Origin: Rhodococcus sp. 105337
Lineage (GTDB): Bacteria; Actinomycetota; Actinomycetes; Mycobacteriales; Mycobacteriaceae
Direction of reading: 5' to 3'
Length of the DNA stretch: 64,000 nucleotides
NCBI RefSeq assembly: GCF_012844225.1
Contig: NZ_JABAGQ010000001.1
Location: forward strand, 310,001-374,000
Part shown: one piece after another, positions 46,512 to 54,852 of the stretch
Position numbering within the stretch: the stretch's first letter is position 1
Layout of the letters: each line of letters starts with the position of its first letter
Program-made: the position numbers and the translations under genes
The notes under the pieces: generated by a model
The model's input: only the letters and a program-made list of their open reading frames with translations
Databases searched by the model: none
What the model was told of the DNA's origin: nothing

Positions 46512-47414
46512 TCAGGTGAACGGCACCCCGCCGGTGACCGCGATGGTCTCCCCGGTGATGTAACTCGAGTCCTGCGAGGCGAGGAACACGTACGCGGGAG
46601 CGAGTTCCGCCGGCTGTCCGGGACGGCCGAGTGGCACATCCTTACCGAACTGCTCGTACGCGTCCTTGGGCATGGTCGCAGGGATCAACGGCGTCCAGAT
46701 AGGGCCGGGTGCAACAGCATTGACACGAATACCCTTACTCGCGACGTCTGCGGCAAGTCCTTTCGTGAAGTCGACGATGCCGGCCTTCGTGGTGGCGTAG
46801 TCGAGCAGACCAGGTGAGGGGTTCACCGCCTGGATCGAGGTGGTGTTGACGATCGTCGATCCCGGCTCCATCCGGGCCACTGCGAATTTCGACAACCAGA
46901 ACAGGGCATAGAGATTCGTCTTCATGACGCGATCGAACCGGTCCGTGGTCATGTCGGCGATCCCACCGGGTACCAGGTGCTGGTAGGCAGCGTTGTTAAC
47001 CAGGATGTCGATCCCACCGAACTCCGAAACGGTCGTGGCGACGAGGTGTCGGCAGAAGTCTTCTTCCCGGACGTCCCCGGGCACGAGCACGGCGCTCCGT
47101 CCCGCCGCTTCGACGAGTTCGGCAGTCCGCCTGCCGTCCTCGCCCTCTTCCGGGAGATGGCAGAGGACGACGTCTGCTCCTTCCCGCGCGAAGGCGAGCG
47201 CCACGGCGCGCCCGATACCGGAATCACCACCGGTGATCAGTGCACGCCGGTCGAGAAGTTTTCCGGAGCCCCGATACGTCAGTTCGCCGTGGTCCGGAGC
47301 GGTGACGAGTTCGCCGGTCGCGCCGGGGTAGGCGATCTCGGGTTGTTGCTCCAACGGGGGAACAGGGTGTTGCTCTCCGGGGTGTTGCATCCGGTTCTGG
47401 GCCTCGTCGGACAC
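46512..47414 (-). CDS. SDR oxidoreductase (YhdG/GsiB-neighbour type, stress-linked)
   Basis: A 300-residue short-chain dehydrogenase. A 45-residue N-terminal extension rich in Gln/Pro (HPVPPLEQQPEIAYPG) precedes the nucleotide fold ALITGGDSGIGRAVALAFAR; NNAAYQHLVP, the catalytic YATTK with upstream NTTSIQAVNP, and VNAVAPGPIWTPLIPATMP follow. This long-tailed SDR subfamily is common in stress regulons. The GTG at 47414 has GGGAGG upstream. Confidence 0.9.
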   Translation of the reverse strand: MSDEAQNRMQHPGEQHPVPPLEQQPEIAYPGATGELVTAPDHGELTYRGSGKLLDRRALITGGDSGIGRAVALAFAREGADVVLCHLPEEGEDGRRTAELVEAAGRSAVLVPGDVREEDFCRHLVATTVSEFGGIDILVNNAAYQHLVPGGIADMTTDRFDRVMKTNLYALFWLSKFAVARMEPGSTIVNTTSIQAVNPSPGLLDYATTKAGIVDFTKGLAADVASKGIRVNAVAPGPIWTPLIPATMPKDAYEQFGKDVPLGRPGQPAELAPAYVFLASQDSSYITGETIAVTGGVPFT

Positions 47415-47532
47415 GGTTGCCTCCCTCGGTCGTCGGCCTGTGTTTCCCGGTACCCCGCCGGGAGGTCTTCCACACCGGCGGTTGAGCGCCACCGATATGG
47501 GTATCCCGACCGGAACGTCGCAACGGAGGAGC

Positions 47533-47724
47533 ATGTCAGTGGCCGACCACAAAGACCCCGAAACCACGTCGACCGAACACGGGAGCGAGGATGCGGCTCC
47601 CGATGTCGTGTCCGACCCCGCGCGCTCCACCGAGGGCGAGTCCACCGAGTGGACCACCGAAGGTGGTGCTACGCCTGCGGGTCCGGCCACCGAGACGGAG
47701 AACTCCGAGGAGGAGAATTCGTAA
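47533..47724 (+). CDS. Small acidic low-complexity protein
   Basis: A 63-residue frame, ATG with GGAGG before it. The product is disordered and very acidic (DHKDPETTSTEHGSEDAAPD; ending TETENSEEENS), with no motif I recognise. It is divergent from the long-tailed SDR gene. The good ribosome site is the main support for its being real. Confidence 0.5.
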   Translation: MSVADHKDPETTSTEHGSEDAAPDVVSDPARSTEGESTEWTTEGGATPAGPATETENSEEENS

Positions 47725-47777
47725 GCGCGGGACTCGCCGACCGCCGTCGGCCCGGTGCCTCACGGGTCGCCATCGGC

Positions 47778-48581
47778 TCAGCGATCGACGAGCGACCCCA
47801 TTTTCTTCGCCACCATGTCGATCGTGCGGCGCGGCATGATCCGCGAGAGCAGGTCGATCATCGAGGCGTCCTTGCCGATACACATACGGAACGTGCCCTT
47901 TTCGATCGCGTTCGCGATGCGCAGCGCCGCCTCGGCGGACGAGGTGATCTTCGCAGCGCCCGCATCGGTGTCGCGGCCCGGAATGGACGCCCCCGAATTC
48001 TCGGCGATGCCGGTGCGGATCGCGCCGGGGAAGACGAGCGTCACGGCGACGTTCGTGGTGCGGAGTTCCGCATACAGCCCTTCGGTCAGAAGCTTCACTG
48101 CGGCCTTGCTGGCGCCGTACACGGACTGACCCGGCACCGGTGCGAGACCGCCCATGCTGGAGACGTTGAGCAGACTGGCCTCCGGACGCTTCGTGAGTTC
48201 GGGAAGAAACGCCTTGCACATATGCACGACGCCCCAGTAGTTGACATCCATCACCTTCGACATCTCGTCGTACGACAGTTCGGCGAACGGCACGAAATGC
48301 TGGATGATCCCGGCGACGTTCGCGATGCCGTCCACCTGTCCGTGAGCGGCAACGACCTCGCCGACGAGCGCCTCGACGGCGCTGCGATCCGACACGTCCA
48401 CCGTGTGGGTTGTCAGCCGGTCACCGGCGGCGGGCGCCAGTGCCCGCGTACCGTCGAGCGCCTCACTGCGAAGGTCGACGGCTGCGACCCGCGCTCCGCG
48501 TACGAGAAGCTCGAGGACGACGTCGCGCCCGATTCCGTTGCCGCCGCCGGTGACGACGAATACCTTGTCGCGTATACGCAT
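47778..48581 (-). CDS. SDR oxidoreductase
   Basis: A 267-residue classical SDR. FVVTGGGNGIGRDVVLELLV binds NAD(P); NVAGIIQHFV is the NNAG equivalent; SSMGGLAPVPGQSVYGASKA gives catalytic Ser, Tyr and Lys; a C-terminal helix MIDLLSRIMPRRTIDMVAKK is typical of acetoin-reductase-like membrane-near SDRs. The ATG at 48581 has GGGAG upstream. Substrate unknown. Confidence 0.9.
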   Translation of the reverse strand: MRIRDKVFVVTGGGNGIGRDVVLELLVRGARVAAVDLRSEALDGTRALAPAAGDRLTTHTVDVSDRSAVEALVGEVVAAHGQVDGIANVAGIIQHFVPFAELSYDEMSKVMDVNYWGVVHMCKAFLPELTKRPEASLLNVSSMGGLAPVPGQSVYGASKAAVKLLTEGLYAELRTTNVAVTLVFPGAIRTGIAENSGASIPGRDTDAGAAKITSSAEAALRIANAIEKGTFRMCIGKDASMIDLLSRIMPRRTIDMVAKKMGSLVDR

Positions 48582-48763
48582 TTGCTCCCTTTCGTTTTCC
48601 TCACGGTAGCCCCGATCGGGAAGTCTCGTCGTCCGCGCGAGGGCGGTCCGGGCAGATCGCCCATCCCGGGCACAACCCGGTTTCGGGTGTGGAACCGGTG
48701 CGGAGCGCCCTCGGGCGTGGTCATACTGGTGATGACCCGGCCTCGATCGAGAGGACGACGGCA

Positions 48764-49639
48764 ATGTGCCGATTGTTCGGGATGTCCGCAGCCCCCCATC
48801 GAGTGCACGCCACGTTCTGGCTCCTCGACGCCGAAGACAGCCTCGCCGAGCAGAGTCGGCGAATGCCCGACGGAACCGGTTTGGGGACCTTCTCTGCCGA
48901 CGGCACTCCGCTGCTCGAGAAGCAACCGATCGCGGCATACGAGGACCGTCGGTTCGCGCTCGAAGCCAGGGAGCGGGAGTCCCGGACCTTCGTCGCCCAC
49001 GTCCGGTACGCGACCACGGGAGGCACCGTCCTCGCGAACACCCATCCGTTCGAACAGAACGGCAGGTTGTTCGCCCACAACGGGGTGATCGAAGACCTTC
49101 CGCTGCTGGAAGCCGAACTCGGCGACTACCGCACTCTCGTGCACGGCGATACGGATTCGGAGCGATTCTTCGCGCTGATCACCCGCCACATCGACGAGCA
49201 GGGCGGTGATGTCGGTGCCGGAATCGCGGCGGCCGTCGGATGGGTCGCCGACCGGCTGAGAATACTGTCGCTGAACTTCGTGCTCGTGACCGCCGAGGAG
49301 TTGTGGGCGTTCCGTTACCCGGACACCCACGACCTCATGGTCCTGCAGCGGCGTTCCGGCGGGCCGAGCGGAGGCCGTCATCTCGAGCACGCGAGTGCCG
49401 CCGGAACGGTGCGTGCTCGCTCGGGCGATCTGTCCAGCCGGCCGGCCGTTGTGGTGGCCACGGAGCGGATGGACGAGGACCCGGACTGGGAGTCGCTGGC
49501 GTCGGGAGAACTTCTTCATGTCGGACCTCGTCACGAGGTGTCACGAACGATGATCGCGGAGCACGAACCGCGTCACCGGTTGACGCTCGAGGATCTCACG
49601 GGCCGCGCCAGGGCCGCCCAGGCTCCCAGCGCACCGTGA
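48764..49639 (+). CDS. Class II glutamine amidotransferase (EgtC-like)
   Basis: A 291-residue Ntn-hydrolase starting MCRLFGMSAAPHRVHATFWL, so the nucleophile is Cys 2. PDGTGLGTFSADGTPLLEK, FVAHVRYATTGGTVLANTHP and RLFAHNGVIEDLPLLEAELG give the glutamine site; TDSERFFALITRHID follows. It is the second such protein in the window, only distantly like the one at 39.1-39.9 kb. No ergothioneine genes adjoin. Confidence 0.88.
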   Translation: MCRLFGMSAAPHRVHATFWLLDAEDSLAEQSRRMPDGTGLGTFSADGTPLLEKQPIAAYEDRRFALEARERESRTFVAHVRYATTGGTVLANTHPFEQNGRLFAHNGVIEDLPLLEAELGDYRTLVHGDTDSERFFALITRHIDEQGGDVGAGIAAAVGWVADRLRILSLNFVLVTAEELWAFRYPDTHDLMVLQRRSGGPSGGRHLEHASAAGTVRARSGDLSSRPAVVVATERMDEDPDWESLASGELLHVGPRHEVSRTMIAEHEPRHRLTLEDLTGRARAAQAPSAP

Positions 49640-49677
49640 CGGTGCCGTCACCGCGATTCGTCTCGCCGACCGGTGCG

Positions 49678-50136
49678 TCACCGATTTCGGAGGTCGGTGA
49701 TCTCGCGGAGATCCGTCAGGATCTCGCGCAGTTGCGCCGTTCGGCGTGCACCGAGGTGGACGGCCCATTCCGCCTCGACGTCGGCCACGACACGCGCGGC
49801 GGCCTCGACGGCGCGGCGTCCCCGCTCGGTGATCTGTACGAGTTTTGCGCGGGCATCTCGCGGATCGGGCGCCCTCATGACATAACCCGCCCGTTCGAGT
49901 CCGTCTACGAGAAAGCCGGCGGTCTGCTTCGTGATCTGCGCGGCGACCGCAAGATCGGTGATCCTCGAGCCTTCCGGGTGCAGTCGCTGGAACACTCGCG
50001 CCTGAGCAAGCGACAGATCGTCGAAGCCGTCCTCCCGAAGGACTTCGAGGACGCGATTCTCGAGCGCCCGGTACGGAATGAACAGCAGCAGACCTAGATT
50101 GACGCCGGGTGCTCTTACGGCTGTTTCTTCGTTCAT
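49678..50136 (-). CDS. MarR-family transcription regulator
   Basis: A 152-residue regulator. The wHTH region reads SLAQARVFQRLHPEGSRITD, LAVAAQITKQTAGFLVDGLE and the wing RAGYVMRAPDPRDARAKLVQ. The ATG at 50136 faces the DinB-like gene across 69 bp. An imperfect palindrome in that gap is a candidate operator for both directions. Confidence 0.9.
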   Translation of the reverse strand: MNEETAVRAPGVNLGLLLFIPYRALENRVLEVLREDGFDDLSLAQARVFQRLHPEGSRITDLAVAAQITKQTAGFLVDGLERAGYVMRAPDPRDARAKLVQITERGRRAVEAAARVVADVEAEWAVHLGARRTAQLREILTDLREITDLRNR

Positions 50137-50172
50137 CGAATCCCTTGACGCATCGTTCCGGCAGACGCACAA

Positions 50173-50191
50173 TAGTACGAGAATCTTACCA
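50173..50191. promoter_or_regulatory. Candidate MarR operator between divergent genes
   Basis: TAGTACGAGAATCTTACCA is an imperfect palindrome centred in the 69-bp gap. Spacing fits a site that would block both promoters. Weak by sequence alone. Confidence 0.3.
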
Positions 50192-50205
50192 ATTCGAGGT
50201 GTGCC

Positions 50206-50790
50206 ATGGACGCCGAACAATATTGGACAATCATCGCCGCCGAACGCCGCGCCACCGCGGATCTCCTCGCGACTCTCACCGAAGAACAATGGCGTACACC
50301 GTCACTCGCTGAGGGGTGGCTCGTCCGGGACGTCGCAGCACATCTGGCACTGGCATCGCAGCCACCCTCCGTGCCGGCACTCCTCCGCGACCTGTTGCGC
50401 GCGTGGGGCAGTTTCGACCGGATGAACCACGACACGGCCGTGCGCTACGCCGAGACACGCAGAAATTCCCAGCTCGCCGACGAGTTGCACGACAACGCCG
50501 AGTCGCGTCGGCTCCCCGCACCGACCAACTACAAGAACACCCTCGTCGACGTACTCGTACACGAACAGGACATCGCGAGACCACTCGGAATCGACCGCCC
50601 GATGCCGCTCGATGCGGCGCGTGCCGGTGCCGACCACGTCTGGTCGATGGGTTTTCCGTACCGTGCGCAGCGAAAACTTCGGGGCTACAGGCTCGTTGCC
50701 ACCGACGTCGATTGGGCTGCCGGCGCGGGCGAAGAGGTGCGCGAGCCCATCTCGCTACTGTTGCTGCACCTCACCGGCCGGAATCTATGA
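50206..50790 (+). CDS. DinB_2 / maleylpyruvate isomerase family protein
   Basis: A 194-residue protein of the TIGR03083/MDMPI type. It starts with the helix MDAEQYWTIIAAERRATADL and has EEQWRTPSLAEGWLVRDVAA with the HLA metal His, then DVLVHEQDIARPLGI with the second His. Members use mycothiol as cofactor or have unknown functions. Its end overlaps the 3' end of the opposing TetR gene by 20 bp. Confidence 0.82.
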   Translation: MDAEQYWTIIAAERRATADLLATLTEEQWRTPSLAEGWLVRDVAAHLALASQPPSVPALLRDLLRAWGSFDRMNHDTAVRYAETRRNSQLADELHDNAESRRLPAPTNYKNTLVDVLVHEQDIARPLGIDRPMPLDAARAGADHVWSMGFPYRAQRKLRGYRLVATDVDWAAGAGEEVREPISLLLLHLTGRNL

Positions 50791-51346
50791 CTTGCTGGAT
50801 GAGTCCGCCGTAGGTCTCGATGAGTTCCTCGTTCCCGACGTCATCCGCTGTGAGCACCTCGAAGGTGCGCAGCCCACCGGCGAGTCCGAGCAGGAGCGTC
50901 ACGATGATCCGCGAACGCACCAAGCCTTCCGACTGCTCACCGATCGTTGCCGCGATCCGCGGCACGACACGCGTCACCATCTTCTGCCGGGCGATCTCCG
51001 GGTCGGGTGCCTCTTGAACGAGAAATGGTGCCATGGCCCAGAATTCGTAGTCTCCCGTGTCTCGTCGCTCGACGAGGGCACGCACCATCCGGCAACCGAT
51101 CGACTCGTCCGGGCGCTCGATATCGGCTAGACCCGGCGCGTCGGGCGCAGCGGCCTGGAACAGTTGGGCCTTGCTGCCGGTCAGTTTCATCACGAGGGCG
51201 GGCGATACGCCCGCAGCCTCGGCGACATCTCTGATCGTGGTTCCGCTGAAACCACGTTCGGCGAACAACGTTCTGGCGGCATCGAGGATGATCTCGCGGG
51301 TGCTCGGTTCACCCACGTCGGCACCCGGCCCGAGGAACTCCGGCAT
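50771..51346 (-). CDS. TetR-family transcription regulator
   Basis: A 191-residue regulator: EIILDAARTLFAERGFSGTT, IRDVAEAAGVSPALVMKLTG is the HTH, followed by a ligand domain with FWAMAPFLVQEAPDPEIARQ. It lies 9 bp after the MFS gene stop in the same direction. Two similar palindromes ahead of the MFS gene suggest that it represses the pair. Confidence 0.9.
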   Translation of the reverse strand: MPEFLGPGADVGEPSTREIILDAARTLFAERGFSGTTIRDVAEAAGVSPALVMKLTGSKAQLFQAAAPDAPGLADIERPDESIGCRMVRALVERRDTGDYEFWAMAPFLVQEAPDPEIARQKMVTRVVPRIAATIGEQSEGLVRSRIIVTLLLGLAGGLRTFEVLTADDVGNEELIETYGGLIQQVIDSGR

Positions 51347-51355
51347 GCGCGGGCG

Positions 51356-52822
51356 TCATGATCCGGCCGGTGCCGTCACCGCGGTCGTCGTCGCCGGGCC
51401 CACCGGGGAAGGCTGCGCGGGTCGCTGTTTCGGAAGGAACATGGCAGCCAGCGTAGCCAAGAACGTGGCGGCGCCCGCGATCGCGAACATCGCGACGATG
51501 GCCCCGTGCGCGGGGAACGCGCGTCCCCCCAGTTCGACCGTCAACCCGGTCAGGAGCGCGGCGACGACCGCGCTCATGCTCGACGCTCCGATCGTGCGGA
51601 GCAGACTGTTGAGCCCGTTGGCGGCGGCCGTCTCTGTGAGCGGAACGGCTGCCATGATCAACGCGGGCATCGTCGCGTAGGCCATCGCGTTGCCGATGCT
51701 GACGAAAACGGCACCGACGATGATGAGGACGACGGTGTCGTCGAACGCGATGCGGAACGCGTAGGACGCCGTCATGACGAGTGTCGCGGTGATGAGGGTG
51801 GCACGCCCGCCGAACCGAGAGGCCACTCGTGCCGACAGCGGCGAGAAGAGCAGCATGGCGATACCTCCCGGCACCATGCACAGCCCGGCCGCTGCCGCAC
51901 TGAGCCCGAACCCGAAGCCGGTGATCTCGGGGAGCTGCAGTTGCTGGGTAGTCGAAAGAGTGTTCGCGTAAGCGGCGAATCCGACGAACAGCCCAGCGAT
52001 GTTGGTCAGCAGCACCGTCCTGCGCATGGACACGCGGAGGTCGACCATCGGTGCGGGGACCCGCAATTCGTACGGCACCCAGACGGCGAGGACGAGGACG
52101 GCAACGACCAGGCTCGCGACGGTCTGCGGGCTCGACCAACCCCACGCGGGCCCTTTCGAGATTCCGAGGAGCAGCGCAGTCAGCGCGGCGGACAGCAGCA
52201 GCGCTCCGACGATGTCGAATCGCCCCCGGGTGCCGGTGGCGCTTGCCGGGACGACGAGCAGAATCCCCAGCAGGAGCAGACATCCGGCGGCTGCAGAGAC
52301 CCAGAAAACCGACGACCAGCCGAAACTGTCGTAGAGCACACCTGCGGTGGGCAGGCCCAGCGCGCCCCCGATCCCCATCGTGGCGCTAGTGAGCGCCACG
52401 GCGCCGGCGACTTTCTCCCGCGGGAGCACATCACGGAGCACAGCCATCGCCACCGGGATGAGCGCGGACGAGAATCCCTGCAGGGCACGGCCGATCAGGA
52501 CTGCGAGAAAGGTTCCGCCGAGCGCTGCGATCAATGATCCGACGACCATCATCGACAGCGCCAGCACCATCATTCGGCGCTTGCCGAACATGTCGGCCAG
52601 CCGAGAGACGATCGGTGTGGCCACAGCTCCGGTCAGCAAGGTGATGGTGACCAGCCAGGTGGCGTCCCCGGCGGACACGTCGAGAAGCTCTGGGAAGTCC
52701 GGCAACAACGGAATGACCAGCGTGGTCTGTAATGCGGCAACCAGTCCTGCCAGGCTCAGCAGCGCGGTGATCGTGCCGCTCGAGGCGGGCTGTCTGCGTG
52801 CCTCGTTTTCCGCACTTCGCAT
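51356..52822 (-). CDS. MFS drug exporter (EmrB/QacA, 14-span type)
   Basis: A 488-residue major facilitator. ALQTTLVIPLLPDFPELLDV and SRLADMFGKRRMMVLALSMM (motif A) begin it; GRALQGFSSALIPVAMAVLR and ALGLPTAGVLYDSFGWSSVF (motif C region) follow. GGAGGAGAA precedes the ATG at 52822. Expression is probably controlled by the co-transcribed TetR through the two operators upstream. Confidence 0.92.
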   Translation of the reverse strand: MRSAENEARRQPASSGTITALLSLAGLVAALQTTLVIPLLPDFPELLDVSAGDATWLVTITLLTGAVATPIVSRLADMFGKRRMMVLALSMMVVGSLIAALGGTFLAVLIGRALQGFSSALIPVAMAVLRDVLPREKVAGAVALTSATMGIGGALGLPTAGVLYDSFGWSSVFWVSAAAGCLLLLGILLVVPASATGTRGRFDIVGALLLSAALTALLLGISKGPAWGWSSPQTVASLVVAVLVLAVWVPYELRVPAPMVDLRVSMRRTVLLTNIAGLFVGFAAYANTLSTTQQLQLPEITGFGFGLSAAAAGLCMVPGGIAMLLFSPLSARVASRFGGRATLITATLVMTASYAFRIAFDDTVVLIIVGAVFVSIGNAMAYATMPALIMAAVPLTETAAANGLNSLLRTIGASSMSAVVAALLTGLTVELGGRAFPAHGAIVAMFAIAGAATFLATLAAMFLPKQRPAQPSPVGPATTTAVTAPAGS

Positions 52823-52839
52823 TCCGTTCTCCTCCCTCC

Positions 52840-52881
52840 GGGGTGAACGTTGTTCACCCCGCAAGAGTGAACGGTGTTCAC
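52840..52881. promoter_or_regulatory. Tandem TetR operators
   Basis: Two palindromes sharing TGAAC-N3-GTTCA lie just upstream of the MFS start: TGAACGTTGTTCA, flanked by GGGG/CCCC (52840-52860), and GTGAACGGTGTTCAC (52867-52881). Their centres are 24 bp apart. The first overlaps the expected ribosome-site/promoter end of the MFS gene. Nearest regulator is the TetR gene of the same transcript. Confidence 0.75.
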
Positions 52882-53011
52882 CCCTCGCATGTCAACTCGG
52901 GAGCACTGACAACCCAGGATCCGAACGCCCGATAGCGGCGCCCGTCACAACAACGGAGTAATACTGTAATCACAGCAAATCTGCACGTCGATGCGTCCGA
53001 GGAGGACGATC

Positions 53012-53566
53012 ATGCGACATCACCACATGAATTCACCCGGCTTCGGGCGACCAGGCGGCTGGCAGCAGGCACATGTGCCCGACGCGGGGGACGCCACCGA
53101 ATGGTTCGCCGGACGACTGCCCGACGACTGGTTCACCGGTCCCGCCACCGTCGAGGTCGACCGCGAGGAGATCACCGTGATCGGGGAACTTCCCGCACCC
53201 GACGACACATCGGCCGCTGCCGTAGACGGCCGCATCTCCCGCTTCCGCGAAAGCACCCGCCCCGACCGAATGCGTATCGCCGACGAAGCCGAGGCCCGCT
53301 ACGGGCGCAAGGTCGCCTGGGGAGTCACGGTCGGTGAACGCCACGTCCTGTTCACCCACCTCGCAGTCCCGGTGATGACGCGGCTGAGGCAGCCCGAACG
53401 GAAGGTACTGGACACGCTCGTCGACGCGGGCGTCGCCCGGTCTCGCGCCGACGCTCTGAAGTGGGCGGTCCGGCTCGCCGGGCAGCACTCGGAGGAGTGG
53501 CTCACCGAACTGCGTGAGGCGATGAAAAAGGTCGACGATCTCCGATCCGAGGGTCCTCAGATCTGA
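53012..53566 (+). CDS. Conserved hypothetical protein
   Basis: A 184-residue protein I cannot name. It starts MRHHHMNSPGFGRPGGWQQA (His-rich head), has an EWFAGRLPDDWFTGPATVEV block with EITVIGELPAP, and a C-terminal LDTLVDAGVARSRADALKWA that looks like a ribbon-helix-helix or ParD-like helix pair. GGAGG lies a few bases before the ATG. It is followed by an 8-bp tandem repeat. Confidence 0.65.
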   Translation: MRHHHMNSPGFGRPGGWQQAHVPDAGDATEWFAGRLPDDWFTGPATVEVDREEITVIGELPAPDDTSAAAVDGRISRFRESTRPDRMRIADEAEARYGRKVAWGVTVGERHVLFTHLAVPVMTRLRQPERKVLDTLVDAGVARSRADALKWAVRLAGQHSEEWLTELREAMKKVDDLRSEGPQI

Positions 53567-53584
53567 CGATCCACTCGCTACATC

Positions 53585-53632
53585 ACGCGACGACGCGACG
53601 ACGCGACGACGCGACGACGCGACGACGCGACG
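53585..53632. repeat. Six tandem copies of an 8-bp unit
   Basis: ACGCGACG is repeated six times without a mismatch, 18 bp after the stop of the preceding gene. Outside any gene. Such a microsatellite is prone to copy-number change. Confidence 0.9.
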
Positions 53633-53756
53633 AGCGAGACAAGCGGATTCGCTATGTCCGTTAACCATCCATCGGCCGAGGCGAAACGAGCGCGATGACT
53701 TCCGGGTGGCTGCCGGGTCACAACTGCAGACCAGATCCATCGACCTCGGAGGCATC

Positions 53757-54461
53757 ATGACCCAGCAAACCTCGAGCGCCCTACCCCCGGTCGTCGACCG
53801 GCAGACCTGGCAGACCGCGCTGGACGACTTACGCAGACGCGAAAAGGCCGCCACCCGCGAACTCGACGCCATCGCCGCGCAGCGGCGCAGACTCCCGATG
53901 GTCGAACTGCCCGACTACACACTGATCGGACCGGACGGTCCGATCCGGCTGGCCGACGTGTTCGACGGCCGCTCACAACTGATCGTCTACAACCACATGT
54001 GGTCCGACGGCGAGGAATGGCAGTGCGGTGGCTGCACCGGCCTCACCTCGCAGTGGACCCGGCTGGGCATCCTCGACAACTACGACGCCGGCTTCGTCAT
54101 CGTCACCAACGGGCCCATCGGCGAAGCTCTGGCATACAAGGCGAAGACCGGCAACATGATGGACTGGTACTCGTCTTCGGAGAGTTCGTTCGGAGCGGAC
54201 GTCGACGCACCGCCCGGGGGTGGCTTCGCGGTCAACGTGTTCCTCCGCGACGGAGACACGGTCTACCGCACCTGGCACACCACCGGCCGCGGCACCGAAC
54301 AGCTCAGCTACACCTTCCCCTTGGTCGACATCCTGCCGTGGGGACGCCAGGAAGAATGGCAGGATTCTCCCGAGGGCTGGCCGCAATCGCCCACCTACTC
54401 GGGATGGCTCGACTCCCCCGACATCGCCCGCCTCTACGGTCCGAACGGCGACATCCGATGA
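53757..54461 (+). CDS. DUF899 (thioredoxin-like) family protein
   Basis: A 234-residue protein with a thioredoxin-like fold. TWQTALDDLRRREKAATREL and AIAAQRRRLPMVELPDYTLI precede the core; YNHMWSDGEEWQCGGCTGLT holds the CxxC pair; YNALGWWLPWGR-type ending appears as DILPWGRQEEWQDSPEGWPQ. Function is unknown, and it is often next to stress genes. GGAGG precedes the ATG at 53757. Confidence 0.85.
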   Translation: MTQQTSSALPPVVDRQTWQTALDDLRRREKAATRELDAIAAQRRRLPMVELPDYTLIGPDGPIRLADVFDGRSQLIVYNHMWSDGEEWQCGGCTGLTSQWTRLGILDNYDAGFVIVTNGPIGEALAYKAKTGNMMDWYSSSESSFGADVDAPPGGGFAVNVFLRDGDTVYRTWHTTGRGTEQLSYTFPLVDILPWGRQEEWQDSPEGWPQSPTYSGWLDSPDIARLYGPNGDIR

Positions 54462-54522
54462 CATCCGGGTAGAGACGTGGGGGTCGTCGCGCGTTCGAGG
54501 CCGTGCGACGAGAGAGCGACCT

Positions 54523-54594
54523 GAGCCCGAACCGGTGATCTCGGAGAGTTGCAACCGAGATTCCGAGGAGCAGTGCGGTCAGCGCCGTGAGTTC
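54523..54594 (-). pseudogene. Decayed fragments of an MFS exporter gene
   Basis: Two stretches resemble pieces of the MFS gene 2 kb to the left. Reading leftward, TALTALLLGIS (about 54594-54562) matches its SAALTALLLGIS, and directly after it, in another frame, LQLSEITGSGSG (about 54551-54523) matches its LQLPEITGFGFG. In the intact gene these lie about 80 codons apart. DNA matches such as GAGATTCCGAGGAGCAG are identical in both. It is a relic of a related exporter with an internal deletion. Together with the riboswitch, this accounts for most of the 391-bp gene-free stretch 54462-54852. Confidence 0.6.
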
Positions 54595-54660
54595 CGATAG
54601 TCGGCGGGCGCAGGCCCACATTTTCGTAGTCGCAAGGTGTGTTAAATTGCCGACGTCATT

Positions 54661-54810
54661 ACGACGACGAACGAGGAAGCCGGTGTGAGTCCGGCGCGGT
54701 CCCGCCACTGTAATCGGGGAGCAGACCTCCATTTCGGCCGCGATCCGTCAGGGTCGTAAGGCGGAGGCGAGCGACGATCCGAGAGCCAGGAGACTCCCGT
54801 TGTCGTACCT
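54661..54810 (+). promoter_or_regulatory. Cobalamin riboswitch (upstream of rightward importer)
   Basis: Elements in order: ACGAGGAAGCCGGTGTGAGT then CCGGCGCGGTCCCGCCACTG, TAATCGGGGAGCAGACCTCC, and GAGAGCCAGGAGACTCCCG. These match the conserved GGAAnnCGGTGnnAnTCCG, CCCGCCACTGTAA and GAGCCAGGAGACC parts. ACGACGAACG and CGTTGTCGT can form P1. The binding-protein gene starts about 45 bp after it. Confidence 0.92.
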
Positions 54811-54852
54811 CACTGTCCGGGGCGGATTTCCCCGAGAGAGGGCGTCTTCGCC

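Noticed and set aside
53585-53632. Possible CRISPR array
   Set aside because: The repeat unit is 8 bp with no spacers and no cas genes nearby.
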